This document shows positions 35,556-46,237 of a DNA stretch of 64,000 nucleotides, in pieces (position 1 is the first letter of the stretch; each line of letters begins with the position of its first letter). This DNA comes from Acidobacteriota bacterium. Lineage in GTDB: Bacteria > Acidobacteriota > Terriglobia > Terriglobales > Acidobacteriaceae. The position numbers and the translations under genes were made by a program. The notes under the pieces were generated by a model, which did not search any database, was not told where the DNA came from, and saw only the letters and a list, made by a program, of their open reading frames with translations. The stretch is taken from the NCBI GenBank assembly GCA_016196065.1, contig JACPYL010000025.1, positions 62,001 through 126,000 on the forward strand, in the 5' to 3' direction.

Positions 35556-36253
35556 GAAATCGAGAGACTACCGAGTGGGTGGCTCGCGAAGCCTGCGAGC
35601 GGTTGTATCCCCACATTACAAACCCGAATTGGTTGATCCTGACGGCACGCCGTAAGCTATTCGCAACCTGGGTCACCCGCGTGGAAGGCAACACTCTGCG
35701 GGTGCTTGACGTGGGTGGACGCATCCAACCCTACCGTCCCCTGCTCAACGGCCGAATTCGCGATTACTATTCGTTAGACCTGGTGGCTGGGCCATTGGTG
35801 AGCGCTGTCGGGAAAGCCGAGGCTCTCCCTTTTCCCGACAATCACTTCGACCTGGTGTTCTGTACCCAGATGCTGGAGTACGTTCCGGTTCCGCAAGAAG
35901 CGATCGACGAAATCCATCGAGTCCTGCGTCCGTCGGGATGCCTGTTCCTCAGTGCGCCGGCGGTTTTCCCGCGCGATTCGGACCCGGAATATTGGAGATT
36001 TCTGCCGTCTTCGCTGCAATTGTTGCTGCGCAACTTTTCCAACGTCGAAATCGCGGCGGAGGGTTCCACGATTTCCGGGCTGGTGCGGACATTGAATGTC
36101 TCCCTGATCACATTCAGTCCACGGCTCCTACGCTCCATCCTGCGTTACACCGCCACTCCCGCTTTGAACGGCCTGGCCTTGGTTCTAGAGCGCCTGGCGC
36201 GCACGACGAACAACCAATTCACCGCCAACTTCAGCGCTTTCGCCAGAAAGTGA
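35552..36253 (+). CDS. Class I SAM-dependent methyltransferase
   Basis: A 233-residue methyltransferase. The SAM site is LRVLDVGGRIQPYRPLL, followed by EALPFPDNHFDLVFCTQMLEYVP and HRVLRPSGCLFLSAP, the usual UbiE/Methyltransf_11 blocks. The ATGA overlap with the flippase gene suggests a two-gene operon and modification of a surface glycan or its lipid carrier. The acceptor is unknown. Confidence 0.87.
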   Translation: MRNRETTEWVAREACERLYPHITNPNWLILTARRKLFATWVTRVEGNTLRVLDVGGRIQPYRPLLNGRIRDYYSLDLVAGPLVSAVGKAEALPFPDNHFDLVFCTQMLEYVPVPQEAIDEIHRVLRPSGCLFLSAPAVFPRDSDPEYWRFLPSSLQLLLRNFSNVEIAAEGSTISGLVRTLNVSLITFSPRLLRSILRYTATPALNGLALVLERLARTTNNQFTANFSAFARK

Positions 36254-36284
36254 AGTCCGCTCTCGCGCGTCCTGCCTCCAATAG

Positions 36285-37847
<1,563 letters not shown>

Positions 37848-37927
37848 CGTACCTGCGATCGCATTTGTCAGCCAAATGAACGTTAGACGTGTGCCTGCTT
37901 ACGAGCCCAAGGGAGGCCTCGATCTCA

Positions 37928-38422
37928 ATGTCACAGACTGAAGAGCTTTTGAAGGAATTCGAAACGCTCGCTCGTTCCGCCACTGGCGCGCAATCTCTCA
38001 TGCAACAGGTCGCGCACGAACTCCATGAGAAGATGACGCGCTACAACTGGGTCGGTTTTTATCTGATGGAAGCACCCGCGTTCAATGCCCTGGTGCTTGG
38101 TCCCTGCGCGGGCAGCTTCAATCCCACCCTGCGTATTCCTCTCGACAAAGGATTGTGCGGGGCGGCCGCAACTTCCGGGAAGACCGTGGCCGTTAATGAT
38201 GTGGCGTCCGATCCACGCTATCTGGGGTCGGACCTCGTGAAGTCCAATATCGTGGTGCCGATTTTCGTGAAGAAACGGGTCATGGCGGAGTTGTGTATCG
38301 AGAGTTATTTTGCGAATGCTTTCATTCCATCGGAGCAAGCATTCGTCGAATCCTGCGCCGGAATTGTCGGCCGCGCGATGGAAAAGGAATCCCCGTCGGG
38401 AACGGGCAAGGCAGGAAAGTAG
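37928..38422 (+). CDS. GAF-domain protein, fRMsr-like but lacking the catalytic cysteine
   Basis: A 164-residue single GAF domain. YNWVGFYLM, LVLGPCAGSF and DKGLCGAAA match free methionine-R-sulfoxide reductase (fRMsr/YebR). Of the three fRMsr cysteines only the middle one is present (C77); the positions of E. coli C84 and catalytic C118 are Pro/Thr and Gly/Ser. It is therefore more likely a ligand-binding GAF protein than an active reductase. AAGGGAGG lies 11 bases before the ATG. Confidence 0.82.
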   Translation: MSQTEELLKEFETLARSATGAQSLMQQVAHELHEKMTRYNWVGFYLMEAPAFNALVLGPCAGSFNPTLRIPLDKGLCGAAATSGKTVAVNDVASDPRYLGSDLVKSNIVVPIFVKKRVMAELCIESYFANAFIPSEQAFVESCAGIVGRAMEKESPSGTGKAGK

Positions 38423-38464
38423 CAGGCTCAACCAATCAGGTTGGCCTACGTCCGAGAAAACTGT

Positions 38465-39127
38465 CTACTTGAAATCTGCCACGCCGTCCCACACCAACTG
38501 CACGGCAATCGACAGGATCAGGAAACCGAAGATGCGAGTGATGGCGCCCATGCCGGTGGGACCGAGTCGCTTCACGAGCGGCCCACCCAGACGCAGGAAC
38601 ATCAGCACAGAAAGCCCCACCAGGACAATTCCGATCACCATTCCCATGTAGGCTAGAAAGCCATTGGCGTGTGCCGCCAGACCCATCACGACTCCGATCG
38701 AGCCGGGACCGGACAACATCGGCATCGCCATCGGCGTGAGCGAAATATCCTGCTTGGTCAGAGCTTCGCTGCTCTCTTCGGTCGTCATGCGACTGGTGGC
38801 CGTTACCATGCCCCATGCCGTATTCGCTACGATCAATCCACCTGCAATTTTCAGGACGGGCAGCGAGATGCCGAAAAAACTCAGCACGAAACGGCCGACC
38901 AGCATGAACGTCACGAGGATTGCGGTTACGTAGAATGCGGTCCGCAAGGCCGTACGATTGCGCTCCTCGCGCGTGAATTCTCCTGTCAACGTGAAGAACA
39001 TCGGAATGCCGCCCGGCGGATTCACAATCGGAAAGAGCGCGAGAAATGTCGCCGTCGCCGCCGTGGGAAGATCTTCCAGCACGTGCCTCAGCGCCATCTC
39101 GGGATTCATCGCGTTCCACAATGCCAT
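38465..39127 (-). CDS. MarC/UPF0056 family membrane protein
   Basis: A 220-residue protein with six membrane segments. Family signatures are FLALFPIVNPPGGIPMFF and the PMAMPMLSGPGSIG block. The MarC family was once linked to multiple antibiotic resistance, a role later withdrawn; its function is open. It begins 6 bases after the M28 peptidase stop, so the two may share a transcript. Confidence 0.92.
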   Translation of the reverse strand: MALWNAMNPEMALRHVLEDLPTAATATFLALFPIVNPPGGIPMFFTLTGEFTREERNRTALRTAFYVTAILVTFMLVGRFVLSFFGISLPVLKIAGGLIVANTAWGMVTATSRMTTEESSEALTKQDISLTPMAMPMLSGPGSIGVVMGLAAHANGFLAYMGMVIGIVLVGLSVLMFLRLGGPLVKRLGPTGMGAITRIFGFLILSIAVQLVWDGVADFK

Positions 39128-39133
39128 CGTCGT

Positions 39134-41305
39134 TTACCGGTACGCTTCCAAAGCCATGGCGGCGCGATGCAACGCGGCTGCCAGCGCAGCGATTTGTTGT
39201 TCGGTGCGGCCTGCGTCACCGGCATCAATCGCTTCGTTCACTCCAGGAATCACCACCGCAGCGTAACCGGTGTACTGCCCCGGCGCATAGATCGAGTGGT
39301 GATACCACGGACGATTGGGCAGGCCCTCGGGAATCAGCAGAGCCCTCTCCGTCTCTCGCAACACTATGTTAATGCGTGCTGGATCGTTCGGCAGCTTGCG
39401 CTGCTTCTGCGACATCCTGGCGCCGGCCTGCTCCAAATGATGCGCACCCTCTACCGCAGCTGTGAAATCCGGCGACTTGTTTCCAAAGCGTTCTTTGGAT
39501 TTGTTCCTGGCGGCATCAAGATAGACTGAAATTTCTTTGCCGTAGTCTTCATAGTCGTATGGAAGAACATCGGCGTCGGCCATGCGGATCATCTCCAGGC
39601 CAAACACTCGAGCCATCTGCTGCACGTAGCGAAAATCGGGATCGCCGAATTTTTTGAACCAGGCAAAGTTGTCGAACACCGAATGATAGACACCGTAATC
39701 TCCGTTCGACCCGATGTCCGTCGACGGTACACCCAGATGCTGGAGGAACACAGTGTAGTCCGAGCCGCTGCCCAGATCGCCGACCGGTACATCGGTGCGA
39801 ACCTGCGCCACCGGCGGCTTATAGACGCCGGTCAACGATTCCTGCGAGCGCGTATTTTCCGCACTCGGCTGACTGGTCTTCTTCCATGCGTCGTACACAG
39901 TACCACCCTGCGGAGCAGGAACGTCTTTCGTGATCTCGCGAATGAATTGCTTGAGCGTGGGCACGCTCGACGCTCCAAATTTCGGACCGGAGACTGCAAC
40001 ATCCATATTGAAATATGCGGCGGCCGTACCTAATTCTTTGACGTGCCCCTCGCCCCACTCGGTCGAGCCGATCAGGCCTTCTTCTTCCGCGTCCCAACTT
40101 CCAATCACGATGGTGCGCTTGGGCTTCCATCCCGATTTCAGCAGTTCACCCAGTCCGTGCACGGACTCGAGCATGGCCGCTGTGCCGCTGTTCGGATCGA
40201 CTGCGCCATACACCCACGCATCCCGATGATTGCCCGCGACCACCCACTCATCCGGCGACACGGTTCCACGCACTTTGCCGATCACATCCCAGATCGTGCG
40301 GAATTGATAGTCCTGCTTCAGGTGAATCTTCAACTTCGCCGGCCCCGGCCCAACGTGATACGTGAATGGCAACGCTCCCTGCCATTCACGCGGCGAAGGC
40401 GGTCCACCTAAATGCTCCAGAATCGGCGAAGCGTCGGCATAGGAAAGAGGCGTTACCGGAATCTTCGAGAGTTGCGCGGACTGTGGCGGCGTCACTCGTT
40501 TCGAATCTGGCAAGGATGGTTCCGATGCAATCCCGGGAGTGGTCGGATCGCCCGCAAACTGGAACATGTACCCGACCGATCCACGTTGCGTTGCGCTTGC
40601 AGGACGCCACGGGCCTTTGGGATAGGCATCTCCGCGGTAGTAGCCGTCGTCTTTCGGGTCGGAATAAATGATCACACCGGCCGCGCCTCGTTCTTCTGCG
40701 ACGAAGGCTTTCACTCCTCGAAAATTCTGGCCATAACGCACGATCACAATCTTTCCGTGCACGTCGACATTCATCTGCTTCAACTTGTCGAAGTCTTCGG
40801 GTGCGCCGTAGTTGGCATAAACAACGTCCGCCTCGGCATCACCCGACGGCGACATTCCGTTGTAACTATTGATCACGCGCGGGTCGTCCTGAAACGGATC
40901 GCTGTCCACATGCTCTGGCCGGGGACCATGCATGGTCACGCCTTCCGGCGCGATCATGTCGACACTGATTTCCGCCGGATAATTCAGCCAGACTCTGTAT
41001 TCCACAATCTCCGTATCCAGTCCGGCTTCGCGGAATTTCCTGGCCACATAGTCGGCGGTGGCTTTGTCTTCCGGCGATCCGGCAATATGGGGCGCTTGCG
41101 TCAGGATGCGCAGATGCTCCTCGGCAAGTTTTGCCTCTGGCACCGCAAGGAAACGCTTTTCAATATCCCGCTCGCCCGCGACATCACGAAAGCCCACGAG
41201 GTTAGCCCCTTCGGCCTGACCATTCTCTTTACCGTGACCATCGGACGCACGCACACCCGAACCGATCAACATCAACAAGAGGACCGCGCTCAACACCAGT
41301 TTCAT
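39134..41305 (-). CDS. Secreted M28 peptidase, glutamate carboxypeptidase II-like
   Basis: A 723-residue exported metallopeptidase (signal peptide to residue 20). In order: a PA domain (about 120-340, KIVIVRYGQNFRG), the M28 catalytic domain and a C-terminal transferrin-receptor-like dimer domain. All expected zinc and catalytic residues are seen: H360, D370, E407/E408 (SWDAEEEGL), D435 (FNMDVAVSG) and H541 (GVYHSVFDN). GCPII-type enzymes remove C-terminal acidic residues from peptides. AGGAG lies 5 bases before the ATG. Confidence 0.92.
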   Translation of the reverse strand: MKLVLSAVLLLMLIGSGVRASDGHGKENGQAEGANLVGFRDVAGERDIEKRFLAVPEAKLAEEHLRILTQAPHIAGSPEDKATADYVARKFREAGLDTEIVEYRVWLNYPAEISVDMIAPEGVTMHGPRPEHVDSDPFQDDPRVINSYNGMSPSGDAEADVVYANYGAPEDFDKLKQMNVDVHGKIVIVRYGQNFRGVKAFVAEERGAAGVIIYSDPKDDGYYRGDAYPKGPWRPASATQRGSVGYMFQFAGDPTTPGIASEPSLPDSKRVTPPQSAQLSKIPVTPLSYADASPILEHLGGPPSPREWQGALPFTYHVGPGPAKLKIHLKQDYQFRTIWDVIGKVRGTVSPDEWVVAGNHRDAWVYGAVDPNSGTAAMLESVHGLGELLKSGWKPKRTIVIGSWDAEEEGLIGSTEWGEGHVKELGTAAAYFNMDVAVSGPKFGASSVPTLKQFIREITKDVPAPQGGTVYDAWKKTSQPSAENTRSQESLTGVYKPPVAQVRTDVPVGDLGSGSDYTVFLQHLGVPSTDIGSNGDYGVYHSVFDNFAWFKKFGDPDFRYVQQMARVFGLEMIRMADADVLPYDYEDYGKEISVYLDAARNKSKERFGNKSPDFTAAVEGAHHLEQAGARMSQKQRKLPNDPARINIVLRETERALLIPEGLPNRPWYHHSIYAPGQYTGYAAVVIPGVNEAIDAGDAGRTEQQIAALAAALHRAAMALEAYR

Positions 41306-41336
41306 GTGGCTCCTGGAAAATAGCGTTTACGAAATA

Positions 41337-41849
41337 TCAACTCTTCTTCAGCAACGGCAAAACGTCATCCAGCAACGGGACTTCTTCCGGTTCATAGGTT
41401 CTGCAGAACACGATTTCTCCACTGGGATTGATCACAAAGATAGCGCGTTCGCTGGCGCCGGCATCCCTTCCCGCCTGCCGAAGAACGCCGTAGCGCTTGC
41501 TGACGGCGCCATGCGGCCAAAAATCGCTGCATAAAGGAAAATCGAAGGGCCCCTCAGCCCGTTCCCATGCGGTCGTGTTCATGATCGATTCAACATTGAC
41601 GGCTACCGTTTCCGCGTTACTTGCCAGCACGCGTGCACGGTCAGCCTGGAAAGCCGTCATCTGGCGCAGGCTAGCCTCCTGCCAGTTGAACGGATAAAAG
41701 GCGAGTACCACGGACTTGCCGCGAAATTCCGCCAGGCGCATATTCTTCCGGACACCACCAACCAGCGCCGGCAATTCAAAATCAGGCGCCGGACCGCCGA
41801 CGCTGACCAGTCCACTCTCGATCACCCCACGAACCCGGTCGTTGGCCAT
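41337..41849 (-). CDS. Peroxiredoxin-fold (AhpC/TSA) protein lacking the peroxidatic cysteine
   Basis: A 170-residue thioredoxin-fold protein of the AhpC/TSA family (GGPAPDFELPALVGG, GKSVVLAFYPFNW, FPLCSDFWPHG, ERAIFVINPSG). Where active enzymes have P-x3-(T/S)-x2-C, this one has PFNWQEAS, with S60 in place of the cysteine and Gln in place of the Thr; the active-site Arg is kept. Classic peroxidase activity is therefore doubtful. Start at 41849 leaves a 58-base divergent promoter region; the alternative at 41909 would overlap the neighbouring gene. Confidence 0.85.
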   Translation of the reverse strand: MANDRVRGVIESGLVSVGGPAPDFELPALVGGVRKNMRLAEFRGKSVVLAFYPFNWQEASLRQMTAFQADRARVLASNAETVAVNVESIMNTTAWERAEGPFDFPLCSDFWPHGAVSKRYGVLRQAGRDAGASERAIFVINPSGEIVFCRTYEPEEVPLLDDVLPLLKKS

Positions 41850-41907
41850 GAAACGAAGATTGTATCGCGGGGAAGATTCCACAGTGGGCGCGTTACACTG
41901 AAAAGTC

Positions 41908-42669
41908 ATGAGCCCGGCTCCAACCGCCCGTTTTTCCGATCGAGTGGAAGATTACGTCCGCTACCGCCCTGGATATCCGCCGCAAGTTATCGAACTTCTG
42001 GAGACAGATTGCGGATTGCGGCCAGAACATGTTGTTGCCGACATCGCTTCTGGAACTGGAGCTTTCACCAAGCTCTTGCTCGAGAATGGCAACCGCGTAT
42101 TTGCAGTCGAACCTAACGCCGCCATGCGCGAGGCAGGAGATCGCTTACTGCAGAAATTCCCCAACCTGACTTCGATCGCCGGCACCGCCGAAGAGACCAC
42201 CCTGCGAACTGGATCGGTGGACTTCGTTACCGCTGCCCAGGCCGCGCACTGGTTTGACCGCGAACGGTCACGGGCCGAATTCGCGCGCATCCTGAAACCG
42301 GGTGGATGGTGCATCCTTATCTGGAACGAGCGCCGCACCGACGCGACACCATTCTTGCTGGACTACGAGCAACTTCTTCAGACTTACGGGACCGACTACA
42401 AAGAAATCCGCCACGAACGTACGACTGCGATCATCCATGAATTCTTCGCGCCTGCCCTCTATCGCGAACGAACCTTTGAGATGCGCCAGCAATTTGATTT
42501 CGAGGGTGCCGCCGGACGCTTGCTTTCAAGTTCCTACGCGCCCCTCGCCGGACATCCGAACCATGCGCCGATGATGCAAGAGTTGCGGAGAATCTTTGAC
42601 GTTCACGCCCAGGCTGGGAAGATCGAGTTCGAGTACAACACGCGGGTCTTCTACGGAAAACTGGACTGA
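41908..42669 (+). CDS. Class I SAM-dependent methyltransferase
   Basis: A 253-residue methyltransferase beginning with the RFSDRVEDYVRYRPGYP block typical of the trans-aconitate/UbiE-like Methyltransf_11 group. The SAM motif is VADIASGTGAFTKLLLENG, then AVEPNAAMRE and FVTAAQAAHWFD. The acceptor is unknown. Divergent from the peroxiredoxin-like gene. Confidence 0.87.
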   Translation: MSPAPTARFSDRVEDYVRYRPGYPPQVIELLETDCGLRPEHVVADIASGTGAFTKLLLENGNRVFAVEPNAAMREAGDRLLQKFPNLTSIAGTAEETTLRTGSVDFVTAAQAAHWFDRERSRAEFARILKPGGWCILIWNERRTDATPFLLDYEQLLQTYGTDYKEIRHERTTAIIHEFFAPALYRERTFEMRQQFDFEGAAGRLLSSSYAPLAGHPNHAPMMQELRRIFDVHAQAGKIEFEYNTRVFYGKLD

Positions 42670-42769
42670 GGTGACTGTTAGTTTGTAATTGGTAATTTGA
42701 ATGACATAGTACGAACGCGTGAATCGCCGCCGGAATTGCGATTAAGGAAGGATGCCCTATTTGCAACTG

Positions 42770-42868
42770 TCATCCTGAGCCGTCCTGAGCCGAAGGCGAG
42801 GACGAGCGAAGGATCTGATTTTCCTTCGCGCGCCGAAGAAAGCAGGTCCTTCGCTTCGCTCAGGATGA
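42770..42868. repeat. Inverted repeat related to the 20.2 kb element
   Basis: Left arm TCATCCTGAGCCGTCCTGAG... to about 42817 and right arm from about 42842 (GTCCTTCGCTTCGCTCAGGA) are imperfect reverse complements. The core resembles the perfect repeat at 20211-20293 with several substitutions. Outer GTAATTTG/CAAATTAC arms lie at about 42691 and 42885. It sits between the methyltransferase and decarboxylase genes. Confidence 0.8.
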
Positions 42869-42914
42869 AAGCTCGGTTTCGATTCCAAATTACTATTAAC
42901 CACATTACGAATTT

Positions 42915-44345
42915 ATGCCTTCCCACATGACTCCCGAAGAATTCCGCCGGCACGGTCACGCGATGGTCGACTGGATCGCCGACTACTATGCGCGCGTCGA
43001 GTCCTTCCCGGTGCTCTCTCGCGTGAAACCCGGCGAAATCCGCGCCAAGTTGCCTCCGTCCCCGCCCCAGCAGGGCGAACCGTTCGAAAAGATGTTTGCC
43101 GACATCGAGAACATCATTCTTCCCGGGATCACGCATTGGCAGTCGCCGAATTTTTATGCCTATTTCCCGACCAGCACGTCAGGGCCAGCCATCCTGGGCG
43201 ACCTCCTCTCCACGGGACTCGGTATTCAGGGCATGCTTTGGTCGACCAGCCCTGCCTGCACCGAACTGGAAACGCACGTTCTCGACTGGCTCGTCCCCAT
43301 GCTCGGTCTGCCGGACAAATTTCTGTCTTCGAATACGGGCGGCGGCGTGATTCAGGATGCCGCCTCGAGCGCGTCCCTATGCGCGGTGCTTGCTGCTCGA
43401 GAACGTGCGACGCAGTATGCCAGCAACCGCCGCGGCTGTGATGGAAGGCTGGTCGCGTACGCATCGACGCAGACCCACTCGTCAGTTGAGAAGGCTGTGA
43501 AAATAGCGGGCCTTGGCTCTGAAAACCTCCGTGCCATTGAAGTCGACAAGAACTTCGCGATGCGTCCCGATGCGCTCGCTCGTCAAATCGAAGACGACAA
43601 GAAGGCTGGCCTGCTTCCCTGCTTTGTCTGCGCAACGGTGGGCACGACGTCGTCGAACGCGATTGACCCCGTTCGCGAAATTGGCGCGATTTGTCGCGAG
43701 CACAATCTGTGGCTGCATGTGGATTCCGCCATGAGTGGGACCGCTGCGCTGTGTCCCGAGTTCCGCTTCCTGCACGATGGCATGGAATTTGCCGACAGCT
43801 ATTGCTTCAATCCTCACAAGTGGATGCTCACCAACTTTGACTGCGATTGCTTCTACGTCGCCGACCGCAAGCACCTGATTCAGACTCTGTCCGTGTTGCC
43901 TGAATATCTCCGCAACCAGGCCACCGAATCGGGCGCCGTGATCGACTATCGCGACTGGCAAATCCCACTTGGGCGCCGTTTCCGCTCGCTCAAACTGTGG
44001 TTTGTGATCCGGCACTACGGAATCGAGGGATTGCAGCAACATGTTCGTGAACACATCCGCCTCGGGCAACTGTTCGCCCGTTGGGTGCGAAGTGATCCAC
44101 GTTTTGAACTGGCCGCGCCAGTCCCGCTGAACCTGATCTGCTTCCGTCTGCGCTCGGCAGACGCCGATAACCAGAAGCTAATGGACCAACTGAATCAAAG
44201 CGGGGATTTATATCTGACGCACACCCGGCTCGACAACAAGTTGACGCTGCGGATCTGCATTGGACAAACACAGACCCAGGCGCGCCATGTGGAACGAGCC
44301 TGGCAACGGATTCAACAAGCAGCAACGCAACTCGGAAAATCCTGA
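42915..44345 (+). CDS. PLP-dependent aromatic-L-amino-acid decarboxylase-like enzyme
   Basis: A 476-residue group II decarboxylase. The PLP lysine is K302 in FNPHKWML; D270 (HVDSAMSG) and H188 (STQTHSS) also fit the cofactor site, and Y331 lies in the mobile loop (LPEYLRNQ). Closest family is DOPA/tryptophan decarboxylase, so tryptamine, tyramine or phenylethylamine could be the product; the exact substrate cannot be read. The usual VDAAYAG is VDSAMSG here, a noticeable variation near the cofactor. Confidence 0.9.
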   Translation: MPSHMTPEEFRRHGHAMVDWIADYYARVESFPVLSRVKPGEIRAKLPPSPPQQGEPFEKMFADIENIILPGITHWQSPNFYAYFPTSTSGPAILGDLLSTGLGIQGMLWSTSPACTELETHVLDWLVPMLGLPDKFLSSNTGGGVIQDAASSASLCAVLAARERATQYASNRRGCDGRLVAYASTQTHSSVEKAVKIAGLGSENLRAIEVDKNFAMRPDALARQIEDDKKAGLLPCFVCATVGTTSSNAIDPVREIGAICREHNLWLHVDSAMSGTAALCPEFRFLHDGMEFADSYCFNPHKWMLTNFDCDCFYVADRKHLIQTLSVLPEYLRNQATESGAVIDYRDWQIPLGRRFRSLKLWFVIRHYGIEGLQQHVREHIRLGQLFARWVRSDPRFELAAPVPLNLICFRLRSADADNQKLMDQLNQSGDLYLTHTRLDNKLTLRICIGQTQTQARHVERAWQRIQQAATQLGKS

Positions 44346-44359
44346 TACCTTGGGGCGAC

Positions 44360-44902
44360 ATGGTTCGCGAAATCTCAGCCGGCGGCGTGGTGCTGCGAGA
44401 AATCGAGGGCGTATGGCATGTCGCGCTGATTGAACCGCAAAGAGAATCCTCCGAAAAAGAGGGTGCAGCCACTGCAAAGTCCCCTCGCAAACGCACCAAA
44501 GCCACTCTCGCCCTTCCTAAGGGATTGGTCGATCCCGGCGAAACGGCTCCCGTCACCGCAGTTCGCGAGGTCCACGAAGAAACCGGCATTGTCGCGCAGA
44601 TCATCGCAAAACTTGCGGATACCAGGTATGTCTATGTCCGTAATTGGGGGGATGGCGAAAAGGTTTTCAAAATCGTGACGTTCTACGTGCTGGGTTATAT
44701 CTCAGGAGAAATCGACGATGTCACGGCCGCGATGCGCGTGGAAGTGAAACGAGCGGTCTGGACTCCTCTGCTCGAAGCGGCGCGTCACCTGATGTACAGC
44801 AACGAACGGAAAGTCCTTCGCATGGCTCAAGACTATCATCAAAAGCACGGTCTCACCCCTGAAAAGGCCACCTCGCCTTCCCGCCGGAAGCTGAAAACGT
44901 AG
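44360..44902 (+). CDS. Nudix hydrolase
   Basis: A 180-residue enzyme with an intact Nudix box (G-x5-E-x7-REVHEETGI, within residues 55-77) and the N-terminal ISAGGVVLRE strand. A Lys/Arg-rich insertion (about 31-48) precedes the box and a basic tail follows the domain. Likely hydrolyses a nucleoside-diphosphate derivative; the substrate is unknown. It starts 15 bases after the decarboxylase gene and may be co-transcribed. Confidence 0.9.
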   Translation: MVREISAGGVVLREIEGVWHVALIEPQRESSEKEGAATAKSPRKRTKATLALPKGLVDPGETAPVTAVREVHEETGIVAQIIAKLADTRYVYVRNWGDGEKVFKIVTFYVLGYISGEIDDVTAAMRVEVKRAVWTPLLEAARHLMYSNERKVLRMAQDYHQKHGLTPEKATSPSRRKLKT

Positions 44903-44992
44903 ATCACGTGGAAGTGTGATCCACGCACTTGCGGGAAGCATGAAAGAGTGATCCAAATAAACCCGTAACGCATTGAATACAAAAGATTTACA

Positions 44993-45093
44993 TTGACATT
45001 GGTCTTGCCAAAAGCTAACCTGTATTCAACTTAATAGGGCGCGTGCCGTCGCCATCCTCACCCCACATTCTTCGGCACGCGCCTGTTGCTTTT
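44993..45093 (+). ncRNA. Possible short RNA: promoter followed by a hairpin with T-rich tail
   Basis: TTGACA (44993-44998), 17 bases, TAACCT (45016-45021) form a good sigma-70 promoter pointing to the right, yet the next gene is on the other strand. About 10 bases after the expected start (near 45028) a perfect 11-bp stem GGCGCGTGCCG/CGGCACGCGCC (45038-45048 and 45073-45083) is followed by TGTTGCTTTT. This could be a 65-base RNA overlapping the 3' end of rluB. Confidence 0.35.
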
Positions 45094-45852
45094 GGCGGAT
45101 ACCAATCCCTCCCCTACTTCCAACGCCTCGTCGATCATTCTTTTCTCTGCGCTGGTCAGACGGCGCACCATACCTTTCTTCAGTTCGCCCAGCTCCAGCG
45201 GACCAATCGATGTTCGCAATAACCGTAAGACATGCATGCCCAGACCATCCAGCAAACGACGAATGTGGCGATTCCTGCCTTCGTCGAGATGAATCTCCAG
45301 CCAGCTGTTCTTGCTCCCGGCGCGCAGGATGCCCACCGACTTCACGCTCAGGCGCTCACCTCCTGCGCTGACGCCCCGCCGGATCCGGGTGAGCAATTCG
45401 TTTCCCGCAACACAATCGACTTGCACGTGATAGCACTTCTGCAGGTGGCTATCTGGATCGGTGATCTGCGCTGCCCACTTCGAGTCATTCGTGAACAGCA
45501 AGAGGCCTTCGCTGGCCTTGTCGAGCCGTCCCACCGGGCCCACCCAATCCGGAGACGCTGTATCGATTGATTTGAGCAGGTCGTAAACTGTCGCGCGCCC
45601 TTCCTCATCGGACGCGGTCGTGACCAGGCCGCGAGGCTTGTTCATCATCAAGTAGATTCTTGCCCGTTTTTCGACCGGCGCGCCGTCCACCGCGATGTGA
45701 TCGTGCTCGACCCGCGATGGCGTCTCGGGATCGCGGACGAGGCGTCCGTTCAGCGTCACACGCCCCGACTTGATCAAAGCGGCGGCTTGCGAACGCGAGC
45801 AATAACCCATCTTCGATAGAGCGCGCGCCAGACCTGTCCTCGGCTTCTGCAC
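45058..45852 (-). CDS. rluB: 23S rRNA pseudouridine synthase, RluB/RsuA family
   Basis: A 264-residue enzyme: S4 RNA-binding domain (about 8-60), then the pseudouridine synthase domain with catalytic D111 in VGRLDKASEGLL and the family motif LDEGRNRHIRRLL. Members modify 23S (RluB, RluE, RluF) or 16S (RsuA) rRNA; S4 plus length favours RluB. The start is GTG with a weak ribosome-binding site. Confidence 0.88.
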   Translation of the reverse strand: MQKPRTGLARALSKMGYCSRSQAAALIKSGRVTLNGRLVRDPETPSRVEHDHIAVDGAPVEKRARIYLMMNKPRGLVTTASDEEGRATVYDLLKSIDTASPDWVGPVGRLDKASEGLLLFTNDSKWAAQITDPDSHLQKCYHVQVDCVAGNELLTRIRRGVSAGGERLSVKSVGILRAGSKNSWLEIHLDEGRNRHIRRLLDGLGMHVLRLLRTSIGPLELGELKKGMVRRLTSAEKRMIDEALEVGEGLVSAKSNRRVPKNVG

Positions 45853-45954
45853 GCACCTATGCTAAATGGGGACGATGCGAATCAGTTCGGTTGGAACCAC
45901 GACTGGAAACGCCTGCGAAGAACGCGCGGATATTGCGGAGCGGATGTGGCGATC

Positions 45955-46212
45955 CTATTCGTAGCCTTGGTGGCCGGTAGCGTGGGTGTCGTGGCGGAAT
46001 TTTCGCGCGGCCGCTCGTGATTCTTCCAACGTATAGCGCCGGGTAACCCGGTCGGTTGCGTCCACTTCTGTGACTTCTCCGCCCTGCCCAGCCCGTTCGA
46101 GCGCGGCAGACGCCTGCTCGAGAGTGGGATAACTGTCTCCCTCGACGGCTTGGCCGTTCTTGTGAATCTGAAAGAAAGTCAGGCTGTGAGGCTTGCTTCG
46201 GATATCCAGCAT
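45955..46212 (-). CDS. Small protein of unknown function
   Basis: An 85-residue protein (MLDIRSKPHSLTFFQIHKNG...) rich in charged residues. The start at 46212 has GGGGA about 6 bases upstream; the frame is open to 46281 without one. One domain of alternating strands and helices can be guessed (EGDSYPTLEQASAALERAG), but no family is recognised. It starts 25 bases after the 46238-46477 gene, so the two may form an operon. Confidence 0.6.
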   Translation of the reverse strand: MLDIRSKPHSLTFFQIHKNGQAVEGDSYPTLEQASAALERAGQGGEVTEVDATDRVTRRYTLEESRAAARKFRHDTHATGHQGYE

Positions 46213-46237
46213 AAGGTCCCCATTTCCTGGCGAGAAA

